From contig JAZAYU010000266.1 in the NCBI GenBank assembly GCA_038501625.1, positions 310,001 to 374,000 on the forward strand: a stretch of DNA of 64,000 bases, in the 5' to 3' direction. The notes below the pieces were generated by a model. It did no database searches and was not told the DNA's origin. It worked only from the letters and a program-made list of their open reading frames with translations. A program made the translations under genes and the position numbers. Shown in pieces: positions 46,860 to 57,329 of the stretch (the first letter of the stretch is position 1; each line of letters opens with the position of its first letter). Source of the stretch: Corbicula japonica. Taxonomy: Eukaryota > Mollusca > Bivalvia > Venerida > Cyrenidae.

Positions 46860-47765
46860 GTGTTGCATTGTTTATGAGGCCTTTACTAGTACAAAAGGAG
46901 TTGGCAACGACGTCAGTTTGCTGTGACAACGTAACGTTGTGCTCGCATATTTAGGATATATAATTTAATAATTATAATTCATTACGAAATGATGTTCAAC
47001 AAAAGTATACAAAAGTTGACAAGTGCATTATTATAATAATGACCAACCAACGCTGCTTCAAACCAGTGTATTCCAGCGCGTAATAGTTACACAGATAGAT
47101 GCAGCAATTTTCGGATGCTATCTGATTACCTCTCAAACAAATTATGGTTGCAAACGTTTACGATAACATCTTATGGAGTGAAAGATAAGTACATATTTTT
47201 CTGAACGTTTGGTAAGCCAAAACATAATCTGCGCGACACGCACAAAACATATCCCATGCAATAGGGAGGGGAGAGAGAGGGGGGGGGGGGAGAGAGACAG
47301 AGTGTTGCAATCTTCTTCAAATACAATTAAACGCTAGCCCAGTACTATAATTACAAATTATTGTTAAAATGTATCACTCGTCAATTTTGGCACGCTACAA
47401 CGTAAACCCATCTAAAATGTATTGTAATGCACTGTCCCATTACTAGTGTGACACACTATCATATTTATAACCTTTCAGATACGTAACTTAATATGTTCAC
47501 GCTAACTCAGTGTCTGCCTACAGCTTTATTGGTATACCCTTAAATCTAACATTTGCAAATATTTGTTATTGTACCCAACTGCGCCCCGTCCTTAATGTAA
47601 TACAATACCATCATCCGCTTCACTATCGTTTACAACCGTTCATTTGTTGCTTCATTTTAAAAAACTTTAATAGTTTTATATTAAAAATGTCAAAATGGTG
47701 GGCAGGATAATTTGTCAGGTTACTTAATGTACTGCTATAAAGTCAGTCTGTAGATCTATTGTATA
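46860..47765. other. Intergenic DNA with a purine-rich tract
   Basis: A G/A-only run of about 35 bases (47,263-47,297, including GGGGGGGGGGG) stands out on the + strand. No gene is supported. Confidence 0.45.
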
Positions 47766-47768
47766 TGA

Positions 47769-49361
47769 TCAACCGGCAGAGCCAGGAGCGGACGGCACAT
47801 CCAGGCGCAGACACGGTAAGTTTTTTCATACTTGACAGCTGTGTAAATGATTATCATCTTCTCTAGTTTTGATTTACTCTTTGAAAGAAATATACTTTCA
47901 GTTTGAACCAGGAAGTAAGTTTTCCTTGAATTTCATGAAAACCCTAACATTATTTTGACAAACTGGCACTAAACATTGTAGACCAACATATACTTATTTC
48001 AGGTATGAGTTGCTTTGGTATATTGTCCATGAATTGCAAAGTTCTCATGCAAACGGTTTTTCTTTTGTTTTAGTATGTGCTTGGTAATTAGAACATGAAT
48101 TAGACTAAGTTGAGCTTGCAAACATTAACTACATCCTTAGCTAAATACATTTCTTTACTAAAATCTAGGTGGCAATAAGTAATTCCCCCAAAATTCATTT
48201 TTGAAATTTTAGCCAGTTTTCGCCATTTGCAATGTTTGCGACTTCTTAAAAACAAAACATATTTAGCGTCATCAATTTGATTGTTAGAGATATGATAATG
48301 ATAGAGAAATGATAGTGAAATAAGTTGAAACATTACCTTGGATGAACTGGACGTCAGCCATTCAACTTTCGTTTTCGGAACAGAACATATGAAGTTTCAA
48401 TAGACGTTAAAACAACTCTCAGGAAATTATAAGATATCGTGGAAGTATTCCAAGAAGAAGTTCGACAGCTAATGGTTAAATCTTTGTTTGAAATATTTGA
48501 ATAACGTTTTTGTTTTCTTCCTTGGGGAGAGATATAGTGTACAGAGGTAGTCCAAATTAAGTCCAGAGCTTATTTGTTATGTTTCAGCTAAAGCTGATAG
48601 CTGATAATGCCCCACCTCAATGGCTAAATGATGGCTAACCATGTTTTAAAGACACAGACCGGTAAATAATTCAATGTTTAATGAAGTCCACAATTTAAAA
48701 ATGCCGTCATAGTTTGAAGCCGTTAAAATTATCCAGTTGCAAACATATACTAAGGCTTAAACTGATTAAATAGTGATAATTTAGATAACTTCTAAGAGAA
48801 AGACATACGGACGGACAATATTATCACTGTTTGTCAACGAGCTTTTAATATTGAGAACGTAAAATAGTGTCAAAACAATATATCAAACGATTTTCCGTAC
48901 TCGATTTTATCTGCTCCTGGTCCCCGCCAATAAATTTGCTTTCTGCTCCATGGACATGCCCATTTCTATTCCCCAGCTCTATTCACTAAGCCCTCGCGAA
49001 TTTGTTAAAAGTCAGTTTGTGCTAATTTTTCACATGTTGATAGGGGAATGATAAAATTTTCCAACAGTGCTTACAGATGTATGCAGTTTTTCAGATCTAT
49101 GGAGCATTTTGCTATAAAACGCAGAACTTCTAGATTTCATCACAAACTTCCGTATTTAAATCGCGATAATATGTCTATTATCCCTTCTACCACTGCAGAA
49201 ATCAACGGATATGTGCAGAATTTATTTGGCTTTTAAAATCAGCCGATATTTCTTTCCAAGAGTTAATCAAAACTAGCGAAAATGATAATTACTTACACCG
49301 CTGTCAAAACTACTGTGTCTGTGCCTGGATGTGCCGTCCGCTCCTGATTCTGCCGGTTGAC
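47769..49361. mobile_element. 1.6-kb element with long terminal inverted repeats
   Basis: CAACCGGCAGAGCCAGGAGC and onward at the left is repeated in inverse at the right (GGAGCGGACGGCACATCCAG shared). The match continues about 110 bases inward at lower identity (TCTAGTTTTGATTTACTC against its inverse). The interior has no recognisable transposase; a 62-residue open frame at 49,048-49,236 is not convincing. It is probably a non-autonomous DNA transposon. Confidence 0.75.
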
Positions 49362-49570
49362 GGGTATGTGTCTATCCTTTATTAATAAGCAACCGATTTA
49401 ATGTGTGGGGCGTTTGGTCTGAAATGGTTTTATGTTTTATATATAACATTTCAGAAACTCAAAATGCCTAATTCCTTTTTACTGTTTCTCCCTAACAAAG
49501 CCGTAAAATAGAAAATTAACACGATTTGACTGTCACATGTAAGTATTCGCTATTTACTATTAACAAATTA

Positions 49571-50943
49571 CAATAAAAACTCCCTAATCCGGATCCTTTA
49601 TAATCCGGAATCCTCCGAAAACCGCAAAATTTTTACGGTCCCGATTTTTTCCTTCTTATTTTATTGTAACATAAACTTCCAAATACGGGAACTTCCGAAT
49701 TTCGGAAACCGGCCTTAAATTTTCGATTTTATTTGCAAATTGCTCTTTAAGGGCTTACCACACTCCTACCAATCCTGTTCATCGATAAGAAGAAAATTAT
49801 CAAAATCTCAATAACGGCAAGATGCCGTTAATTGAACTTTGCACAAATGTATGTTATTAATGTATCTTTACCTTGCAGATGGTAAGACACGTTAGTAAAG
49901 AAGAATAGCGAGATCTAAAAATCACAAAACATCGTTTTAAATGCCCGCACGAGTAATATGATATTTACAAGAATTTGTTGTGTCCTCGTGACTTACATAT
50001 GTAAACTTTTCGAGATATTAGTAAAAGTGTGTTTGACCTTCAATTTTCTGGTCGCTTCCTGGTCGCGTAAACGGATGACAATCACTGATTTCTCTTTTAG
50101 TACTTGAAAGTAAACATCATTTTCTTGTCAGTAACATTGCAATCACGTGGGAATTTAAAATTATGTTTTGTATCGCTTAGTTTTTGTAAATTTATGTAAA
50201 TAGAATTTTAAGGAATTTTAAGGTCTAGCTTGTTTTCTTTACTATTCTAACGTGTCTTACTGTATGCAAAATCAAGATACATTAATAGCATTCATTTGTG
50301 CAAAGTTTCATCGAACGGCATTTTGCCATTATTGAGATTTTGATAATTTTCTTTTTATCGATCAACAGGATTGGGACGAGTGTGGCAAGACCTTAAGAAA
50401 CCTCCGAAAACTGGATTTGGATAATTGCCATTGAATGTGATGAACTTTAGTTGTCTAGTCAGAGATTTGTGTATTGTCAAATGTGTCAAGCATCAACATG
50501 TTCCGATTAGGACTTTGCATATAGTTTAAAAGGCGCGAAAATTAAGAGGATTAGTGGTAAAGGTGATTGTTGCGTAAACATTTGTAAGATTAAGAAGCCA
50601 AGTAGACAATTTTTAGATAATTGTCTGTTAAATTGTCTGAAAAGGGATGGGAATATGGGTTAATTAAATACTCATACAGAAGCTGTATTGTAATTATGAA
50701 AACATATAGCGATATGAGTAAATAAACTAAAAATGTTGGATTGTATTTCTTTTTTACATGATAATGAAGCTATCAAAGGTGTCAATGTATACATTAAGGT
50801 AAGCTTAGAAACGTAATATACCATACAAATAAGTTCACCACTAGTCAAATGGTGATAAAGGTAAAATCCTCTATAAAACGGAATCCTCTCTTAACCAGAT
50901 TTTTTTCAGTCCCGAAGGTCACCGGTTTAGGGAGTTTTTACTG
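49571..50943. mobile_element. Pogo/Tc1-like element ends, split by a nested TTAA element
   Basis: The left end CAATAAAAACTCCCTAATCCGG and the right end CCGGTTTAGGGAGTTTTTACTG are inverse copies with TA at both outer sides. Both ends also carry the same subterminal pattern (CGGAATCCTC... then GTCCCGA). The TTAA-flanked element at 49,747-50,396 lies inside, so it inserted later. Confidence 0.7.
49747..50396. mobile_element. TTAA-flanked miniature inverted-repeat element, copy 4
   Basis: TTAA at both ends (49,747-49,750 and 50,393-50,396), with ends GGGCTTACCACACTCCTACC and GGGACGAGTGTGGCAAGACC. It is shorter than copies 2 and 3, with internal deletions near 49,920. It is inserted in another element. 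Confidence 0.85.
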
Positions 50944-50949
50944 TATTAT

Positions 50950-52600
50950 TGTTCTTGAAGAAGTTTCTTAAAGCACTTGTCCACTTCTCCTTTTCTAAAA
51001 AATCAACGCTGAAAAATAAACTTTCGGAAACTTATTTAATTTTGTTTACTGAACATTGAAATTGCTCATAAACATACGATACATTTATAAAATAGATACA
51101 GTTAAAGCCACAAGAGAAATAGTGCATCTGTTGCGGTCATCACGGTGCTACATGTAGGCGGTGCATATGTAGTCATATGCATTTTCACAGGCTAAATAAG
51201 ATCGAGCCTGTTAAATTTTAACTTTTCAGCTGTTTTAATTTGACAGTAGCATTTTTGTACCGTATGATGTTTGGAAAACATCATCCCCGTACATATAATC
51301 TGTGCATTAGGTCGTTCGAAGGTTGTCGAGCATGTCACTAATGTCAGTTTACAGAACTCAAAGAATAATTCTGTTCCAGTAGTTTTAATGTGATTGTTTT
51401 CAATGTCCCAGCAGGTATATCTTTAGGTATTGTTCAAGCACACCAAACTAGATACCATTTCATTTTCAATTCTAGCAACTTTGGCGCTAGTTGGGATACA
51501 AATGTACGCAGGATTTTGAGCTTTTGCATGCGCATTTGACGAGTTGATGGGTTGGGTGATCATCTGATAAACACGTGCTCTCTTTTCTTCTATATTTCTT
51601 GGCTACGTGGGGAGGTTGTGTTTTCTGGGTGTAGCGATTTCTGATCTGCGTATTTAACTTTTTATATTCTCTCATGCCCATTTCATATTTCTGCCCTGTT
51701 GAGTTTATGAATTAAATAATTCTCGTCTGGAATATGCGTATTTGTGCTTGTACAGTATTTAGTGAAGTAAATACCGTTTTATGTTCAATACGGTAATGTT
51801 GTGTTAATTGACTTGGCGGGAGAATACACGAGAATTTCGAGTCTTTATACATCTGTAACTGGCGACAATACAGATGTTTGAACATTGGGGATGAAATACT
51901 TTCTTAAAGGGAGGTATCTCTTTGGCAACTACAAAACTTTTGACAACATACTTGATCTTTAGTCATGTAAGTGTTGCTTCGTTTTTGTGTTTTGTGGCAT
52001 GCAAAAAGAATAATAGGGATTTTTAGGTCTAACTAATTTTTCTTCACTGTTCTAACTCTTTTTTGTGCATGTAAAATAAACATACATAATACCACTGTTT
52101 TGTGCAATTTTATTGAACTGCATTTTGCCGTCAGATTTTGATAATTTTCTTTATCAATGACAAGGCAATAACAACTGCCATAGCACATTGATCATATTAT
52201 ATTCAATTCTGTTTTAGTCTCTTTGCAAAATAGAAAGAAATTTACAGCGTTAAGATGACAAAACCGGATGTAACAAGCGTACATTTCCAGAAGCGGTTCT
52301 AATTTTATTATATTTAAGTACTGGCACATTTGAAACCTTATTCCAGAATATTGTGTTGTTGTTGATTAATTGATGTATAGAATACTAGAGAATAATTGCT
52401 TAACTCACTCTAGCAGAGTGAGTAATACTTGTCTTCTCATTAAGAACAAACCCATTAATTTATCTGGGTGTAATACGCCGCTGATCATGGAATGATAGTA
52501 TGATATTAATCCCAGCTAGAGGCACTATCATTTGAAAGTACATAATTAAATGTTTCATGTACAACTCATTTACACACAGTCGTTTGGGAGCACAAGTGGT
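50950..52600. other. Intergenic DNA with two repeat fragments
   Basis: At 51,520-51,672 lies a Penelope-like 3' end (ACACGTGCTCTCTTTTCTTC, GGCTACGTGGGGAGGTTGTG, GCGATTTCTGATCTGCGTAT). At 51,905-52,185 lies a decayed right half of the TTAA miniature element (TGCCGTCAGATTTTGATAAT). Nothing else is supported. Confidence 0.5.
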
Positions 52601-52620
52601 GTAGCTTACCTGTGTTAATA

Positions 52621-52676
52621 CGGAATCGACCCTACGATTTCGACGCGCGAAGCGCGTCGAAATCGTGTCTATTCCG
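52621..52676. repeat. GC-rich hairpin
   Basis: CGATTTCGACGCGC (52,635-52,648) and its exact inverse (52,652-52,665) flank a three-base loop GAA. A second short pair CGGAAT / ATTCCG closes the outside. It is very GC-rich against an AT-rich background, and may be the end of a folded-back element or a structured RNA. Confidence 0.8.
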
Positions 52677-53164
52677 ATTACGGTATTGCGCATGAGCAAA
52701 AAGGAGTACCTTGAAACTTTGAACCCGTGTCGCAAAATAAGGCTTCTGATTGGACAATGTGACTTTCATCCGGGTGCAATAGTCCAGATGGCTTGCTTCC
52801 GGATTTTAAAACTGAAAAGCCGCCATTTTGTTTTTCGATTAACATTTTCAGATGTTCTTCTTCCATATGTTAAATAACAATTAAGATTAAACTCGCCAAA
52901 AAATAAGGTAAAGAAGTTTCTTAATTGATCAAAACCTAATATTGTCACAGAGTTAGGGTCTAACTGTAGACTCTTCCGTAGCGATGCGTATTACGGTAGT
53001 TGTTCGATTTTGGATCATTAATTAAAATACAGAGTGGCAAAGTGACAATTACACCGGTTTCCCCAACATTCTAAACATTGGAGATTTACGACTTTTTAAA
53101 TTTATTTTTTACTGCAATCATCAACAAGAACAGTAAGTTTAACATTGCAGTTTAGATGGAGGGA

Positions 53165-55721
53165 TGGTCCTCGCCGGTACCGCGGTCGTTAATTTAGCCG
53201 CAAAATTAGAATAATAAAAACAGCTTACTTTTTTCTAATTTATATTCCTCCAATAACTATCACATTTTAAGTTTTAATCCACCGTAAAATGGAAAATGAA
53301 AGTTGATTTCTTTGAAAAAGTTTTCTGGGTCAAGCTTCCATACTGTCTGGCAGGTACTCGCAAGGGAAACCACTCTAGTACCGCGGTAACTCTGTATGTG
53401 ACTGACATTTTAAGTATGGTGTTCAGTATAGGACAAAAGTTTCAACAAATAACCATAAACATTTATCTGATATTGTGTAAACCAAAAATTCTTTTTAATT
53501 AAAGTCAATAACTGTATTTTTCATCTTTTTTAAAGTTTTATACAAAAAAAACAACACTTCTTGCTGAAGTTAGTCAATATTTAGACAGTGAGGGCACCTA
53601 AATATACTGTCCCTCCTCAACACAGTAACCTCTGAACAATACTTCAGGTAGGTCCAATGTGGACAAAAGTCGCATTTTCCCCAAGTGACGAAGACAATTG
53701 TGTCACATCCCCTGATCTCTTCAGGTTGCCAACCAGAGCAAACACAGCACAAGTCCTCAGTGTCCTGGTCAGAGATAATGCTGTCTTCCTCATCCTCTGA
53801 CAGAAGCGGTATGGGACCACCAGATCTGTTCAACCCTGATGTACCTGGCATTGGCTCTTTCTGTTTTTCTGGGGGCGATTCAACTTTTAATTTCTTTGCA
53901 GATTGTTCAATGATTTCGATGTTCTTCTCTCCCAGCAAATTTCCTGTAATAAAGGGCGGGACAAACTTCCGTTTTGGTTTCTTCTCCAGGGCTTTTGTGA
54001 CCGTTCTTTTGGCAAAGAATGACTGGAGATGTGGTTGGGTTGATTCTTTTGTTTGATTCTTATTGTCAGATGTTGTAGACTGTGTTGAAGTATCGATAGA
54101 TTTTGTAGCTTCATAGATGACTGCTGGGGCTACACTGATATATGATATGGCTGTTTTAATGAAAGGGAAAATACCAGTCTTACGGAAAGAAGCTTGAAGA
54201 TTCTCTGTAGATAGTGCTTTCAGGTATGGTCTCGCTGTTAGTGAGGCAACGGTGTACTTTGAAATGGTGAGCCCAGGGTTTTGCTGCATGTAATTATGAC
54301 AGGCAATACTGTACATCTTCTTGAAGGGCCCAAATACCCCAACATCAAGGGGCTGGGTCAGATGACTCGTGTGAGGAGGCAAAACAAAAAGGATGACATT
54401 ATTTCTCTCAGCCCACTGAGCAAAAGTGAGTGATATGTGGGATTTATGTCCATCATAAAGTAGTAAGGTAGGTATATCAGGTGACAGGTTTGCATACTTC
54501 ACAAAATGTTTTGTGACATAATTCTGGAATACCTGGGTGTTTGACCAACCATTCTTAGTCATCTCACCTGATGATCCCATACAGGCATCTTGAAAGAGGT
54601 CAGGGTTCCAACGCTTCCCAGCAAAGACATAATATGGGGGCAGTGAGTTTCCTATGGCATTTCCTCCTGCAATGATGGTAAGTATAGAGAAGACCTTGGG
54701 GATGTAATGGCTTGTGGATTTGTTTCTTTACTACATACAATTTTTGGTGGTTGGTGCTCTGTTGAAACTCCAGTTTCGTCGATATTAAAAATACGTTCTG
54801 GTTTGTCAAGTAACTGATGTTTATCCAAGAGAGATCCAAGTTCAGTGTAATAATTGTCCACAGCCTCTCTTGAAGCAGATTTGGCTCTCGAGACTGACAA
54901 CTTCTGAGGTTTTGCAATTTTTAGGTTAGGCCATCTTTTCACAAAGTCATAAAACAAACAGTCGCTTAGACTTTCAGCTGACTTCACTTGTTTACCTAGA
55001 TCGATGGCATAGTCCCTGGCCATGTACTTGATTTTGGATACGTTATAACCATACCCTATGTCAGCCATATAGGAGATGTGTTGAACAAGTTTCTCTTCTT
55101 CATCATGAGAAAACAAAGGTTTGTACCCCACAGACACATCTAAAGGAACCAGGCCTCTTGTTCTGTCACGCAATGTTGACTCTGGTACACAGTATTCTCT
55201 TGCTGCCCGATAGACTGACATGCCTTTCTGGGTGGCTTGGAAGGCCCTAAGTAGATTACCCCTGTCATACTTCATCTTTGTCTTCTCAATCTGAAATAAA
55301 ATTAAATGCTATGTTAAAAAATCAGACTCACTAGCATCGACATTTTAATAAAAAACGGGCACGAATTCGCTTCCGTAGTTGTATTTTTTGAGGCGGGCTG
55401 TGACGTCATAACTCACTTCTGCTGAAGACCTTGACATGTCAAAATGTAAATAAACAGTTTTGAGGGTTATTTCAGGATAGGAAGTCGACAAGTGGATGAA
55501 ACAGGGCAAGAGTCAGTGATTTTTAATATAATTTCTATAAATATTTGAGTTACTTACCAGTATCGAAGACATTTTCGCGATTTTTTTTTCTGACGCAAAA
55601 ATGGACACTTCCGCTTTCTATTTCGCGTAGTAAACAGTCGACAGTTGGCGCTGTTTATGCAAATTAGGGAATTTTCGGAATACCACGGTGTCATCACGGA
55701 CGCGGTACCAGCAAGGACGAC
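53165..55721 (-). mobile_element. Pogo/Tigger-type DNA transposon bounded by diverged inverted repeats
   Basis: The left end (TGGTCCTCGCCGGTACCGCG at 53,165-53,184) and the inverse right end (TCGTCCTTGCTGGTACCGCG) match in 16 of 20 bases and enclose the transposase gene at a sensible distance. A further GTACCGCGGTA lies at about 53,371, perhaps subterminal. Exact outer borders are uncertain. Confidence 0.5.
53570..55572 (-). CDS. Pogo/Tigger-like DDE transposase with 5' intron and one frameshift
   Basis: Exon 1 is five codons (MSSIL, 55,558-55,572). A 267-bp intron (55,291-55,557, GTAAGT...TTTCAG) joins in frame to exon 2 (IEKTKMKYDRGNLLRAFQAT). Residues ~11-60 form a helix-turn-helix of the psq/CENP-B type (VYRAAREYCVPESTLRDRTR). 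The DDE nuclease core follows: FNIDETGVS (first Asp), LLYDGHKSHISL (second) and HTSHLTQPLDVGVFGPFKK (third). Near 54,690 the frame changes in a CT-rich run, where two extra bases fit best; the reading then continues from about 54,680 to 53,570. The C-terminus has paired Cys motifs (CCVCSGW, KCDFCPHW, RCPHC) like a PHD finger. Such enzymes cut and paste their own element, and some have become host genes. The frameshift may be real decay or a sequencing error. Confidence 0.82.
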
Positions 55722-55854
55722 TATACTATCGATTGCTTTCGTTTTAATTTGGTGTGGGAGAGCGATTAGGTATTGCGTTGAAATAGCTCTGGATATTGTA
55801 GACTGGACAGAACTGGTCAAAATTTTATGACATCTGACCAGCTAATGGCATTGA

Positions 55855-55925
55855 AGATGTGTATTCATGATCAGGACTCGAACCCAAGGTTCTCAGATAT
55901 AGCATACAGCTACTTTGCTAATATA
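55855..55925 (-). repeat. tRNA-like sequence
   Basis: On the - strand an A-box-like TTAGCAAAGTAGCTGTATGC and a good B box (GGGTTCGAGTCC) lie ~35 bases apart, a spacing usual for tRNA. The acceptor ends do not pair convincingly, so a tRNA-derived repeat is more likely than a working tRNA. Confidence 0.45.
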
Positions 55926-55929
55926 AGTT

Positions 55930-56935
55930 GAAATTTTAGGCATGGTAAAACTGTGTTTACCAAATGCTATCTGAATAATGCTTCAATTTAAAAAAAAAAA
56001 TTATTAGAGCTACATTTCATAAAAAAAATGAGGCATAGTGTAGAATGATTTAAATAGGAAGCACGGCAAAGCTGTGTTTACCACTAAATATTTCAGATTT
56101 TAGGAATAATTGCTCTGTCAAACAAGTAACTGTTACAAGTTCAAATGTGTTGCATGGAGAAGCCGTGTTGACAATTAATTAATTGGTATAAATTTGAAAA
56201 TGTATTTATTTTATTTAGTTTTCACAGTCCAATAGTTTGTGTCGAGCTTTTGTATACATGCCTGGGTCCAGATGTTTGAGTGTAATGATCGCTACAGACT
56301 TCCCGAAAGTTGTAAAAAAGTGTCACACGTGGTCAGACAAGATGTGACAATCTGTCTGACCGAAACAAATTCTGTCTGACTGAAACATTTAACACATTAA
56401 ATAAGCAAAACACAGTATTAAGGGTATTTTTTCAGTGGTAGGAATTGTCATTATGACGAATACGTAAAATATTTCATTCGGATATCATCACTCATTTCCC
56501 TCGGAACAGTCTTGAATCAAAACAGCGAGTAAAATTGTAATTAAGCGAGTAAAATTGGAATATGCAGATCAAATTTTTGCCGGACACTCGGTCCTACAAC
56601 ATTGGAAATCACATCAGACCAGTCCAAATTTTACCGGACTGGTCCGACGGTCCGGCGACTTCCAGGAAGTCTGTCACTAAGAAAATAAATTAAGTCATCG
56701 GAAAGTATATGCATGCATTGGGCAAATAATTTTGTTTATAAAATTTGTTTTTGTTATTTGTATTTCAGTTTGAAGTATACATATGAAAGATGTCTGACAA
56801 ATCTGGTTCAAAGAGCATGAAACTGGAATAGGAGAAAAATTAGACTACTGGAGAGGTAATTTTTTTAATTTACCCTTAATAAACAGTACAAACACTCAAG
56901 CAGCACAGAATTTGCCTTTCCTTTACACGACTATG
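55930..56935. other. Intergenic DNA with GGTCCGACGGTCCGG-type repeat piece
   Basis: Around 56,575-56,670 the stretch GGACACTCGGTCC... ACCGGACTGGTCCGACGGTC forms local inverted repeats and resembles a DNA-transposon end. No gene is supported. Confidence 0.4.
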
Positions 56936-57326
56936 CAGGGCTGGACAAACCCACCAGCCCGACGCTCTGGACAAGCTGAAAATTGTATCGGACAATCTCA
57001 AAATATCTGATTGCTTGTCCGTGGGCTAGCTCAATTTTTTAGTGCAGACTAGTTTAAAAGAATTTTATATGCGCCATTCTCTTTTAGCACCATATGCATA
57101 TCATATTACAACAGCAATAAGTTTATTACAAAATAACATGTTTTGAGATCTGTTAACATTATCAAGCCCCCATGTAACGCTTCCTCTTGAATTTCCTGTT
57201 TCTTTCTTTACTTTTAATACTGACCAATCAGAATTTGCTTATTTGCGCAAAAGTGGGACTAGTTGGATGTTTACCCAGCTAGTTCTGGACAAGTTACAAA
57301 AAAAAACCGAAATTTGTCCAGCCATG
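56936..57326. mobile_element. ~390-bp hAT-like miniature element
   Basis: The ends CAGGGCTGGACAAACC and, in inverse, CATGGCTGGACAAATT bound the segment. CAGGG-type ends are common in hAT elements. The flanking bases do not give a clean 8-bp duplication. The CTGGACAAG motif also recurs inside. Confidence 0.55.
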
Positions 57327-57329
57327 CTA

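Noticed and set aside
53685..54056. 123-residue frame on the + strand
   Set aside because: Shadow of the transposase coding region.
54660..54720. A tiny intron (AG|GTCTTC...TTGCAG) that would mend the transposase frame
   Set aside because: It would be only about 30 bases, far below usable intron length in animals; a two-base insertion is simpler.
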